From Promethearchaeota archaeon (GTDB lineage: Archaea > Asgardarchaeota > Lokiarchaeia > Sigynarchaeales > SOKP01), in contig SDNV01000006.1 of NCBI GenBank assembly GCA_004524515.1, forward strand, positions 1-46,880: DNA of 46,880 bases. The letters are read 5' to 3'. Positions 27,133 through 35,961 of the stretch are shown here, piece after piece. The notes under the pieces were generated by a model. That model was not told where the DNA came from. It saw only the letters and a list, made by a program, of their open reading frames with translations, and ran no database searches. A program made the position numbers and the translations under genes. Each line of letters begins with the position of its first letter. The first letter of the stretch is position 1.

Positions 27133-27174
27133 GAATACGAACGTAGTCGTTATAATCCGAACATAGTCGTATTC
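27133..27174. repeat. Nested inverted and direct repeat after the endonuclease gene
   Basis: GAATACGA at 27133-27140 is inverted as TCGTATTC at 27167-27174. Inside, CGAACGTAGTCGT (27138-27150) recurs as CGAACATAGTCGT (27158-27170), exactly 20 bases, two helical turns, apart. It may be a transcription end, a protein binding site or a recognition site of the adjacent endonuclease. Confidence 0.6.
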
Positions 27175-27224
27175 TAGTAATGTGTTAAAAATAATACTGT
27201 AAATCTATGTTGTTCTTTTTAAGA

Positions 27225-27330
27225 AAAGAAAAAGAGTAAAAGGAACCCAAATTCGAATGAATTTACATAAGTAGGAGAGAATTAAACTCGTACAAGAGCT
27301 TAATAGAGGGCGAATTTTGTATAAGGGACG
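27225..27330 (+). repeat. 65-bp direct repeat, right copy within a full element (copy B)
   Basis: Bases 27229-27293 equal 25334-25398. The element then continues as AAGAGCTTAATAGAGGGCGAAT, completing a hairpin TTAAaCTC-loop-GAGcTTAA and the AGGGCGAA block found in copies C and D. The intact right half here and the broken one in copy A indicate that the segment carrying the endonuclease gene was inserted into one element with a 65-bp duplication. Confidence 0.78.
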
Positions 27331-27670
27331 AAAGTGCCACAATATAATCCAATGTTTATCCGAATTTCGAAGATTCCTTTCCTTACTTGTGTATTTGGAA
27401 TTGTAAATATAAAAAGATTGAGAACAAGATCTTATTCTGTGTTATCAGAACGTACAAAAAGCAATCTTCGAGGATAATCGTTTGGAAAATCAGATTTCCA
27501 AAATTCAAGCCTATATTATCAGAAATATCTTGAAATATAGAAATTAATCATACTTCAAATCAATATTATTGATAATACAGACAAATCCATTAATTAAAAA
27601 ATGGGCGGTTTAACTAGATTTCCACGGTTATTAAATTATCGAATATAATTAATGCAGTTCCAAATAGACT
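27331..27670. other. Gene-free spacer
   Basis: About 340 bases between the repeat and the end of the zinc-ribbon gene. A short plus-strand stretch from about 27430 to 27547 translates to a helical piece (QNVQKAIFEDNRLENQISKI) without a start codon and ends in TAA. It might be a worn gene end, but is too short to call. Nothing else was seen. Confidence 0.35.
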
Positions 27671-28630
27671 TTAAAATGCAATCAAATCTTCCGGAAATAA
27701 AACCACTGGTCTCCATTCAATCTCTCCGGCCAGAGTAGAAGGTACTACAGAGTTAATGTAATTAAAACACTTTCTACTTTTCATGATATCGATGCTAAGA
27801 TCTAAAGGACCAATTACTTTTGAGGGAAATAAATTTTGAAAATTCATTAAGAAGTTCCGGAGAGCCGCAACTTTCACAGTGGTCTTGATGGGTCTACCCT
27901 GGTATAATATTCCGATTTGATTATTGGTTCCAGTTATTTTGCAATCTTTTGCATCGAAATCCAAATCCACTTCCACATATTTTCTCTCTCTTTGGATAAT
28001 TTTTAAAGGTTTTTCACAATAGGGACAAATTTTTTCATTCAAATCATCACATTGTACCACCCAATCATAAGTATAGCGTAAAAGCATGGTATTGCATGAT
28101 TTACAGGCTTTAACGGGCATTGTTTTTGTTAATTTTACTTTTTTCCCCGGGATTCCTAATATTAAGTCTAAAAAATAATGCGGACCTTTAATAGGAGTAA
28201 TACCGCTTGGTGGGCCGTAGTAACTATGAAATCTATAATAATTCTGAGGGCTATTATTTCCATGATATTCTATAGATCGTTCTTGAGCATACATTTTTAT
28301 GGAAGAGAAATATCCAATTTCTTTCCCTTGAATTAAACTCATGAAATCCACGAGCTCTTGTTTGGATAATACAATTTCATTGACTTCTCTTACTTTATCT
28401 TGCTTTTTGCTCTTATATTTATGTGATATTTTAAAGGGTTTAATTTCTGTACCATCTTCCGTACAAATTTTCGCCAGGTAATAGGCATTTTCCATACTCC
28501 TTTGAGACCCATAGATTTTCAAAAACACATCGGAAATAATCTTTTGATCGCTTATTGGCACTTCACTTCTAATCGCTTGATATAATGGTATTTTTTCATT
28601 ACCAATCTTTTTGATATCATTTTTTGCCAT
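27671..28630 (-). CDS. Zinc-ribbon protein, last gene of the AAA/VWA operon
   Basis: A 319-residue soluble protein. A zinc ribbon is visible as CKSCNTMLLRYTYDW (near 175) paired with CPYCEKPLKI (near 203). The rest is not recognised. Its C-terminus, GEIEWRPVVLFPEDLIAF, is almost the same as the end of the SWIM protein at 35184-35687 (GKIEWRPVEIYPEDFMAF), although the bodies of the two proteins are unrelated. It begins 12 bases after the VWA stop, with GAGG before its ATG, so it is part of the operon. The shared tail suggests that both proteins dock on the same partner, perhaps the AAA or VWA protein. Confidence 0.8.
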   Translation of the reverse strand: MAKNDIKKIGNEKIPLYQAIRSEVPISDQKIISDVFLKIYGSQRSMENAYYLAKICTEDGTEIKPFKISHKYKSKKQDKVREVNEIVLSKQELVDFMSLIQGKEIGYFSSIKMYAQERSIEYHGNNSPQNYYRFHSYYGPPSGITPIKGPHYFLDLILGIPGKKVKLTKTMPVKACKSCNTMLLRYTYDWVVQCDDLNEKICPYCEKPLKIIQRERKYVEVDLDFDAKDCKITGTNNQIGILYQGRPIKTTVKVAALRNFLMNFQNLFPSKVIGPLDLSIDIMKSRKCFNYINSVVPSTLAGEIEWRPVVLFPEDLIAF

Positions 28631-28642
28631 TAAAATTCCTCT

Positions 28643-29659
28643 TTATTTATTCATTAATTTTGCAATTAATTCTGGTAAACTCTCGGGAGTAGATGCAATA
28701 ACATCAATGCCCAACGAGTTCAAAGTTTTTGCATAAGGTTTATTATAAAAAGGCTTAGCATTAGATCCTAAGGATGCAATACCTAATATTTTAGTCCCTC
28801 CCTCTAATACATGTCTGATTGTTCTGGTAAGCTCTTGTATAGGCCTGCCCTCGAAAAAATCACTAATGATTACTAATAGCGTTTTTTTAGGATTTTTAAT
28901 TAACTGTTGACCATACCGTACTGCTTTAGTGATGTCCGTCCCACCACCTAGTTGCACAGACATAAGGACGTCAACGGGATCATAAATACGAGCTGTAAGA
29001 TCGACTACTTGAGTGTCAAAAATAACTAAATTAGTATGAATTGCGGGTAAACTTGAGAAAATAGATGCCATTACGACTGAATATATAACAGAATCCGCCA
29101 TAGAACCGCTTTCATCTACTAAAACAATTATTTGCCATGCTTTTTTCCTTCTCTCATTAGAAAAGAAGCGCATTTCTCCCATTATTAATTTTTTAAGATT
29201 AGGATCGTAATTTTTTAAATTCCTTTGAATACTTTGTTTCCAATCAATGTTTCTAAAGACTTTTAGGGGAGTATGACAATCCCGCTTTATTGCACCAACT
29301 ATATGTCGTTCTACTTCAGTTCTTAATTTGTTTTTCAATTCATCCACGACTCTTTTAACTAATTTTCTCGCAGCCTCCTTTACATTCCCTGGAAGCATGT
29401 GTTTCAATGAAATGATGGTTTTTACCATTTCCAAGTTAGGTTCTACTTTTTCAAATAATTCGGGATGTTTTATAATATCCGCAATATTTGAGCTTTTCAC
29501 CAAATCTTTTTCAAGAATTTCCCGTGTTTGAGTAGGAAACAGATTTTTTACATTTTCTAACCATTTAGGAATAGATAATCTACTTCCTTCCAATCCGGCA
29601 CCTCTTTTTTTATTGGAACTCTGATAGACCATATTTAATGTATCATCAATCATTATCAT
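28643..29659 (-). CDS. VWA-domain protein with MIDAS (CoxE/YehP-like)
   Basis: From the first ATG (29659) the protein has 338 residues: a helical part, then a von Willebrand A domain starting IIVLVDESGSMADS at 177-190 (metal-site D-x-S-x-S), with GGGTDITKAV and ISDFFEGR later. Such proteins act with MoxR ATPases as metal-dependent substrate or partner binders. The open frame continues 100 codons upstream to 29959 and encodes a conserved-looking RWRLILGKKAENHG piece and a Gly/Lys/Ser-rich linker, but has no ATG, GTG or TTG. I recall the R-W-R-L-x-L-G string at the N-terminus of bacterial relatives, so the true protein probably starts upstream by a rare codon or by frameshifting. Confidence 0.88.
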   Translation of the reverse strand: MIMIDDTLNMVYQSSNKKRGAGLEGSRLSIPKWLENVKNLFPTQTREILEKDLVKSSNIADIIKHPELFEKVEPNLEMVKTIISLKHMLPGNVKEAARKLVKRVVDELKNKLRTEVERHIVGAIKRDCHTPLKVFRNIDWKQSIQRNLKNYDPNLKKLIMGEMRFFSNERRKKAWQIIVLVDESGSMADSVIYSVVMASIFSSLPAIHTNLVIFDTQVVDLTARIYDPVDVLMSVQLGGGTDITKAVRYGQQLIKNPKKTLLVIISDFFEGRPIQELTRTIRHVLEGGTKILGIASLGSNAKPFYNKPYAKTLNSLGIDVIASTPESLPELIAKLMNK

Positions 29660-29951
29660 AGTAGTATTAGTTCCCTTAAGTTCACTATCGGTGGGCCTTC
29701 CTGAACTTTTTGATTGCCCCTTCTTTTTCTTAACTCTATTTTTTTTTGTTCCGGATCCTTCTTCTCCCTCTCCTCCTTTTCCAGAAGAAGACTTCTCATC
29801 TCCTTTACTTTTAACTTTATTTGCTGGAATAGGAAGACCTTGGGGGGTATCAAAAGTTATTCCATGGTTTTCCGCTTTTTTTCCTAAAATTAATCTCCAT
29901 CTTGATAAATTAACTACCTTATCTTCTACTATTTCTTCGCTTTTTAGAGTA

Positions 29952-32432
29952 TTATTCGTTTAAAGCCTCACCAAACCAATCATTAAATACTTTTCGTACT
30001 TTTTTATCTATTTCAAAAAAGAATAGGATAAATTGATCCTTGATATTTTCCTTTAACTCCGTTATTTGTTTTGCCTTTAATCCATATATTATAGCAATTT
30101 TTTCCACAAATACTTCATATTCTCTAGGCTCTAATTCAGAAAAGGCCTTACGTAAAGAAGGGAGGAGGGCATTGAAAACAACCCATTCTAATTCCTCAAT
30201 TATTTTTACAAGTAATCTTACAACCTCATCGTTGAATAATAATTTACTTTTACATTCAAAAATCAGACCTCTTATGAATTCCCCTAACTTTATTTTTATA
30301 GCATCTTCGCTTTTTGTATATTCTAAGATCTCTTTTTTAATATTATCTGTATTAACGTGATTCATTAAATATAATATACCTATGCAGCATCCTTTCACAA
30401 AATCATTTTGTGAATTACTTACACATGTTTTTAGACTTTCATAGAATAGATCGATATCTAAATTGATATTGGTTATAGTAATTATGGTTGTTCCCATGTC
30501 TCTAATTGCAACCACAAATTTAGTTTCTTTATCCTGTGGAGGATTACTTAAATGGGGCAACGCAATACAAGAAGCATAATAACTTCTCTGAATAAGATTT
30601 CTTATTATTTTCAGATTACGCTCTTGACTTTCCATCAATTCAAGAAATCTAAAAATCATAACGCAATTATTAAATCCATAAGCTAACGTAATAAATTGAA
30701 TATCTAACTTTATAGAATCGGAACATACAATGGAAAGATTGGAAAATAAAAAAGGTAGCCCCATAAGGAGAGTTTGATATAGGGATTTTGATGTGATTTG
30801 AAAATTATCTAAAGCTTTTTTGGCCTCTTCAATTAATTTGTTTTTACTTGCCTCTTCAATAGTAGAGCCATATATATTTAATTCGATTAACTTGACATCC
30901 ACATTTGGAAACCAGTGAAGACTCCATATTTCTATAAAAATTCCTGTCTCTCCCTCTATTAAGTCAGGTCCCGTTATTCTATGTAAAATTCCCAAGTCCA
31001 AATACGATAATCTCCAGAAAAATTGTGATTTCTCTAAATCGTGATCATCCCTTAGGTTCAATTTAAAATCTTGGTTTTTTTCCTCTAAATTTATACTATA
31101 TTGCTCCATTTTTAAATAAAAATCTTGTTGTAGCGGAAGTCTTCCCATTTTTTTTGTGATTCTCCCAATTTTAAAACCAATCATTCTATTTCGAATAATT
31201 TCTTTTAGATAAGCACCCTCTAATTCCGGATTTCCTTTAACTAAGCTCATATAGACTGAATCAATAATGTCAATAAACGTAGGCTCATCTCTTCTCCGTA
31301 ACATGGCCAACATTTTCGCACTTTGAAATGAATTTATTGAATCTGCGATAGAAGTATTATATCCCTTGTTACGAGCATCTGCTAATACATCAATAATTAT
31401 TTCTAAAGCCGTCATTTCAAAAGGATTCTTTACATTAGATTGAAATCTTTGCCAAATATAATCATAGAAGCTTGGTCCTTGATTTCCAGAACCGTAACCT
31501 GAGCTATCACTGATCCGATAATAGGAATAGGGTACTAATGAATTAAGTAATCCTTTAGTTAAGCAAAACTTTTTCTTTGGTTTCGTGTCAGGTAATACCA
31601 CCGAATGCATACCTCCTGTTATTACACAAACTTCAGATTCATCCGTATCTTCTTTTTGGATTAAATTTTCAATCATATATTTCATATATTGTTCTCTTAT
31701 AATAGATCCATCAATTAGAGACACTTCTTTTGGTATAGTCAAGCGAACACATGAACAAAAAACAAGTATACTTTCTCTTATTTGTTCAATCTCAGCTTTA
31801 TCAACCCCAATTTCAAATAGACTATCCCATGTCTCATTAAAGCTATTAAATTGAAACTTTTGGGCTAAAACTTGGTAAAAATTACTTAGATTAAACTGTT
31901 CTTCTTCTTGTTTTAAAACGTGCTTTATTACATTCTCTTCATCAATCATGAAAGGAATTTGTCCTGTGAGAGGTAAGTCAATAAAATAACAAGGAATATT
32001 CCGCTTTTTACTTTCAATTAAAGCTACAAGTTCCGGAGAATATGAAATAAATGGATAATACACTTGAAATTTAGCGGGAACAGTAACATCTGTGCTTAAA
32101 ATGCCATTCAATTTGAATTTATTTTTTAAATCGGCAAAAATTGAAAGGATTGCAAAGGGAGGAATAGTGGTATCATCAACCATAAATTTAATAAGATTAT
32201 TTGCTAAATCTGGTCCTTCAATTAAAACAAGATTTGGTTTATATTTATCTAAAGCCTTCTTTGTTAGTAGTGCGGAACCAGGGGAGTGATGCCTAACGGG
32301 TATATATTTAATTTGTGAATTCATAACCTTTGAGACTTGAGAATTAACAATTGATGGATTTAAACCCATGGATTTTAATATTTCAAACATTATATCCTTG
32401 AAGTAATTTGCATTCAGAGAAAGTGAAACCAT
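29952..32432 (-). CDS. DUF5682-family protein
   Basis: An 826-residue protein with the DUF5682 landmarks: YIPVRHHSPGSALL at 43-56, LVLIEGP at 68-74, CYFIDLPLTGQIPF at 148-161, and ITGGMHSVVLP at 271-281. Conserved His and Glu in these motifs (H48, H49, E72, H276) suggest a hydrolase-like site, possibly related to TraB/ChaN/EreA-type folds; that link is inference. The C-terminal half is helical. It lies between the AAA and VWA genes, as in bacterial yehLMPQ-type clusters. GAGGT precedes the ATG. Its last codons, GCTTTAAACGAATAA, touch the upstream frame of the VWA gene. Confidence 0.88.
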   Translation of the reverse strand: MVSLSLNANYFKDIMFEILKSMGLNPSIVNSQVSKVMNSQIKYIPVRHHSPGSALLTKKALDKYKPNLVLIEGPDLANNLIKFMVDDTTIPPFAILSIFADLKNKFKLNGILSTDVTVPAKFQVYYPFISYSPELVALIESKKRNIPCYFIDLPLTGQIPFMIDEENVIKHVLKQEEEQFNLSNFYQVLAQKFQFNSFNETWDSLFEIGVDKAEIEQIRESILVFCSCVRLTIPKEVSLIDGSIIREQYMKYMIENLIQKEDTDESEVCVITGGMHSVVLPDTKPKKKFCLTKGLLNSLVPYSYYRISDSSGYGSGNQGPSFYDYIWQRFQSNVKNPFEMTALEIIIDVLADARNKGYNTSIADSINSFQSAKMLAMLRRRDEPTFIDIIDSVYMSLVKGNPELEGAYLKEIIRNRMIGFKIGRITKKMGRLPLQQDFYLKMEQYSINLEEKNQDFKLNLRDDHDLEKSQFFWRLSYLDLGILHRITGPDLIEGETGIFIEIWSLHWFPNVDVKLIELNIYGSTIEEASKNKLIEEAKKALDNFQITSKSLYQTLLMGLPFLFSNLSIVCSDSIKLDIQFITLAYGFNNCVMIFRFLELMESQERNLKIIRNLIQRSYYASCIALPHLSNPPQDKETKFVVAIRDMGTTIITITNINLDIDLFYESLKTCVSNSQNDFVKGCCIGILYLMNHVNTDNIKKEILEYTKSEDAIKIKLGEFIRGLIFECKSKLLFNDEVVRLLVKIIEELEWVVFNALLPSLRKAFSELEPREYEVFVEKIAIIYGLKAKQITELKENIKDQFILFFFEIDKKVRKVFNDWFGEALNE

Positions 32433-32449
32433 ATGAGATACCTCAAATT

Positions 32450-33706
32450 TTAAATGTTTTTCTTAAATGCCGTGTAAAATGATTCCCATAATTTTGATGT
32501 GGAACAGCGAGTACTAACTACAAGATTAAAATATTCTCTCAGTTTTGGTAAATTTTCTTTATCATCTTTAACAACAGAATCAATAAAAATCATTGCAATA
32601 TGATTTGGTTCAATTTTTTCATCTCCAAAAAATTTAGCATAAATTGCACTATCAAATAGCAATGAAATCTCTTCAGAGGTGGACATTACTCCAGAAATAG
32701 GTTGGAATCTACCTCCGGTAAAACTTTGGCCGCTTCTTAATTCTTGAAATACCGTAATTAGCAAATCAAGAGTCTCTTCAGGGATCTGGACTTTGAATCC
32801 AATATTTGAGAGTAGTTCATTGGTTCTATTTACCACAATTTTTTTTTCCAGGTCTTTTTGTTGCATCACCGGAATATATATAAAATTGAATCTTCTTTTT
32901 AAAGCAGCACTCATCTCGTTTACGCCTCTATCTCTGTCATTGGCTGTAGCAATCACATTGAAACCGGGCACTCCATAAATTAGATATTGTGAACCCAGTT
33001 CAGGGATGGGAACAACTTTTTCAGAGAGTATCGAAATCATACTATCTTGAATTTCCTGAGGACATCTTGTTAATTCTTCAAATCTGAGAATTTTCCCTTC
33101 TCTCATTGCGTTAATTGTGGGTGTTGCAACCAAGGATTTAGGACTGGGTCCCTCTGAAACTAAAAGAGCATAATTCCAAGAATATCGTATTTGATCCTCT
33201 GTTGTACCTGCAGTACCTTGAATTAAATAGGTTGAAATTCCGCTAATTGCAGCCGCTAAATGCTCTGAAAGCCATGATTTAGCTGTACCAGGCTCTCCAA
33301 TTAGCATCAAAGCTCTTTCACTTGCTAAAGTTACTATAGCCTTTTGGATTAAGTTTTTATCTCCATAAAATTTAGTGGAAATCGATATTTTTTTGCTCTG
33401 CCCATTCTCTTTCAAAGGAAATTGTTCTGAGCATCCTGTGATGAATAATTCAACCATCTTAGGAGATAATTTCCAATTAGGAGGTTTTGGATAAGTATCA
33501 TTTTGGATTAAAGCTCTCAATTCCTCATTATGCAACTCTTCAACTGGAGCCCTAATTTTTGTTTTTACCTCCTTTAAACTAGAATTTCCAAGAATGAGAA
33601 TCTCTTTTTTTTCCTTTGTAGCTTGTGCATTAGGAGTGGGATTTTTTTTTGGACCAGGATCATTTTTTGGTGTAGGTTGTTTTGGGGGAGCATTTTTTTT
33701 TGCCAT
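32450..33706 (-). CDS. MoxR-type AAA+ ATPase (YehL-like)
   Basis: About 418 residues. After a Pro/Lys-rich disordered start (PPKQPTPKNDPGPKKNPTP) comes the ATPase: Walker A LIGEPGTAKSWLSEHLAAAI near 136-155, Walker B-like GKILRFEELTRCPQEIQDSM, sensor 1 VIATANDRDRGVNEMSAAL, and the arginine-finger region LKRRFNFIY. MoxR proteins remodel partner complexes together with VWA proteins. The DUF5682 gene follows 17 bases later. I use the ATG at 33706; an in-frame GTG at 33715 is possible. Confidence 0.93.
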   Translation of the reverse strand: MAKKNAPPKQPTPKNDPGPKKNPTPNAQATKEKKEILILGNSSLKEVKTKIRAPVEELHNEELRALIQNDTYPKPPNWKLSPKMVELFITGCSEQFPLKENGQSKKISISTKFYGDKNLIQKAIVTLASERALMLIGEPGTAKSWLSEHLAAAISGISTYLIQGTAGTTEDQIRYSWNYALLVSEGPSPKSLVATPTINAMREGKILRFEELTRCPQEIQDSMISILSEKVVPIPELGSQYLIYGVPGFNVIATANDRDRGVNEMSAALKRRFNFIYIPVMQQKDLEKKIVVNRTNELLSNIGFKVQIPEETLDLLITVFQELRSGQSFTGGRFQPISGVMSTSEEISLLFDSAIYAKFFGDEKIEPNHIAMIFIDSVVKDDKENLPKLREYFNLVVSTRCSTSKLWESFYTAFKKNI

Positions 33707-33730
33707 CTTATTCACTTTTTTAGGAATTAA

Positions 33731-34852
33731 TTATTTTTTATATAAAGTTTTCATAATTTCCCGATAATTCTGATGGATTTCAGAAATACATATAAAATCT
33801 TCTTTATTATCATTAATAATACATAAAGGGAAAACAGAAATCTTTCCTCTTTCTAATATTAATTTACCAAATAAATTTTCTATTAAAATTTTTTTATCTT
33901 TATAAATTTTGAATTTTTCAATTAAAACTTGATTAATATGCTTATCTTGAAGCCTAATGTAAATAGGATACCCTCTTTCATGCTTTAATTTAAATACATA
34001 AACGGAAGAAGTATTAATTGATTCTTCTTCTCCCTCTGTATAAAAATCTAATACATTAACATTTTTAACTAAAATGTAATTCAAAAAGGATGTAGGTAAA
34101 TCAAAGGGAGTATATTCATATTTTTTACATTTATTATATAGATTATTAATAGTAAAATCAAATTGATAAAGCATATCTAAAGGAAAGTCCTCTTCCTCTT
34201 CTAAATCGATCTTTGGTTCATCTTCTTTCTTTATCATTATGAGATCTTCTTTCTCAGAATAAAGAAAATTTGAAGCAACAAAATTTTTATAAAAAAGTTC
34301 TTTATATGCTATTTTATTCTTAAGAATTTCTAAATCCAACAATATTTCGGGATTAATTACCCCTCTAGGAGGTTGTAGTACATTCCACTTTAAAATTTTG
34401 TTTTTAGTCTTTTCAAATAAGGATAAGAAGTATAAAACTACTCCAAAAATAGTCCCTTCTAAAAATATTTTTTCTATACCTATAAGTCGTAATTTCAATT
34501 TTTTTACTAATTCAAACTGGGGTCCCTCTCCCATTAGCTTTTGATAAAAGACGTCATCTTTATTATCTTTTCTATAATTATAACCACGAGTTAATAACCA
34601 ACAGTTACTCAAAAAAAAAACATATCTGTCGATATTAAATGCGGGACTTTGTGTTAAAAATCGTTTTAACTCTATATGTAAGTATCGAAGAGATGTTGCT
34701 AAACGGTATGCTTCTACTTGAGATGCATTTTGCAAAAGGAATTCAATCTGTTTAATAGTTTCTTGAGAAACTAAGTTTAATCCATTAAATGTCAATTTTT
34801 CAATATAAATCTGAATTTGTTCCGAAATTTTATTGATCTTTACTTTTTGCAT
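33731..34852 (-). CDS. Unknown operon protein, 373 residues
   Basis: A mostly helical protein with an acidic stretch (DEPKIDLEEEEDFPLDMLYQ, near 212-231) and a more strand-like C-terminal third (RGYPIYIRLQDKHINQVLIE). No family recognised. It overlaps the gene upstream by about 23 bases and ends 15 bases before the AAA ATPase start region, so it is translated with the system. Bacterial clusters of this kind often include one more helical protein (DUF5691) between SWIM and AAA genes; position matches but similarity is not visible to me. Confidence 0.7.
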   Translation of the reverse strand: MQKVKINKISEQIQIYIEKLTFNGLNLVSQETIKQIEFLLQNASQVEAYRLATSLRYLHIELKRFLTQSPAFNIDRYVFFLSNCWLLTRGYNYRKDNKDDVFYQKLMGEGPQFELVKKLKLRLIGIEKIFLEGTIFGVVLYFLSLFEKTKNKILKWNVLQPPRGVINPEILLDLEILKNKIAYKELFYKNFVASNFLYSEKEDLIMIKKEDEPKIDLEEEEDFPLDMLYQFDFTINNLYNKCKKYEYTPFDLPTSFLNYILVKNVNVLDFYTEGEEESINTSSVYVFKLKHERGYPIYIRLQDKHINQVLIEKFKIYKDKKILIENLFGKLILERGKISVFPLCIINDNKEDFICISEIHQNYREIMKTLYKK

Positions 34853-35177
34853 TGGTTAGTTCTATCCAATAAAATAATTCTTTTTTAATCAATTCAATAT
34901 TCATAATACTTTCAAACATTCTTGTGATTGAGATAATTTTTAATACATTTTTTGCGATCTTTGACTTCTCATTTTTTTCCATTGAGTCTAAAAATTCTTC
35001 GAGACTTTCTACAATCAAAGTTAAGTTTAGAGTTTTTAATTTTTCTTTTAAATCCATAATCTCTGAGATATTGGGTGTATTATAACTTTCAGCGCCATAT
35101 ATTATAAGATCATTTAACTTAGATTTGATACTGTCAAAAATAAAAAAAATTTCATCTGTGCTTTTAAAGATCGTCAT
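34830..35177 (-). CDS. Unknown small helical operon protein
   Basis: A protein of about 115 residues (MTIFKSTDEIFFIFDSIKSK), almost all amphipathic helix, with no known motif. It lies directly after the SWIM gene (the GTG alternative at 35183 abuts its TAG) and overlaps the next gene. The tight packing indicates a structural or adaptor subunit made in step with its neighbours; this is inference. Confidence 0.65.
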   Translation of the reverse strand: MTIFKSTDEIFFIFDSIKSKLNDLIIYGAESYNTPNISEIMDLKEKLKTLNLTLIVESLEEFLDSMEKNEKSKIAKNVLKIISITRMFESIMNIELIKKELFYWIELTNAKSKDQ

Positions 35178-35183
35178 AATCAC

Positions 35184-35687
35184 CTAGAAAGCCATAAAAT
35201 CTTCTGGATAGATTTCAACTGGACGCCACTCAATTTTACCTTCAAGTGCGTTCTTATACTTTAAAAAAATTGCGGTTGCTTCAGGTTTATCTAGTATAGC
35301 TTTCTTATTTAATGAATTTTTTAACCATCCGATAAGTTCTTTAGAAGTGGAGTTGCCTTGTTTAATAATTGCAATTAGTGAGAGAATAATATGTTTACAC
35401 ACCCCTCCACGTAAGCCTCCACATCTATATAAATTCTGGGAACTACAGAAATAGGAACCGTCGCTTCTTAAAGTACAGGCATATTCATATTTATGGGGTT
35501 GAGATTGGGATTTAATTACCGCTTTAAAAGCGCCTTCAGTTTTATCAATATACAGTAAATTTCTTTCCTTTCGAAACATCGATATTGCTTTCATAACTTT
35601 TGGTCCAATATAATAATCCCCAAAATTCCTTAAGATTTCATTAGTAAAAGCTTTTAAATTATCTTCTAATTCTGGTTTTTTTACCAT
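35184..35687 (-). CDS. SWIM zinc-finger protein, first gene of the operon
   Basis: A 167-residue protein. The SWIM pattern is seen at about 67-105: YACTLRSDGSYFCSS, then GGVCKHIILSLIA (C-x-n-C-x-H type). SWIM domains bind DNA or protein. It is much shorter than bacterial SWIM partners such as YehQ and has no other domain. Its C-terminal GKIEWRPVEIYPEDFMAF is nearly that of the zinc-ribbon protein at the other end of the operon. GGAAGTGA precedes the ATG. The promoter must lie in 35688-35961, shared with the divergent gene at 35962. Confidence 0.85.
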   Translation of the reverse strand: MVKKPELEDNLKAFTNEILRNFGDYYIGPKVMKAISMFRKERNLLYIDKTEGAFKAVIKSQSQPHKYEYACTLRSDGSYFCSSQNLYRCGGLRGGVCKHIILSLIAIIKQGNSTSKELIGWLKNSLNKKAILDKPEATAIFLKYKNALEGKIEWRPVEIYPEDFMAF

Positions 35688-35961
35688 TTAATTTCACTTC
35701 CAAGATTTTTAAAAATTTCAAGTTGTTTTAAGTTCGATAAAAATCCGATGCAAAAACGCTCATATAATCATATTTGCAGGTTTTGAAATGGATCTGTCTT
35801 ATAAAAATAGATTAAAATTTAACTATATAAAGTTGTAAATTAATCAAAAATAATTTTTTTCAATATCAAGGAAAATTGGTATATATATGGGTCAATTTAC
35901 TTTTTTTTTGTTTAAATAAAAATGATTGAGATGCATTATTACTGAATAAATCTACCATAAT

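Noticed and set aside
23406..27330. Hairpin repeats as a CRISPR array
   Set aside because: Copies are hundreds to thousands of bases apart, on both strands, of uneven length, with no regular spacers and no cas genes nearby.
29952..29966. T-TTA-AAC slippery heptamer at the end of the DUF5682 gene, as for viral -1 frameshifting
   Set aside because: A -1 shift there reaches a stop after four codons; the VWA frame is in +1 relative to DUF5682, so this heptamer cannot join the two.
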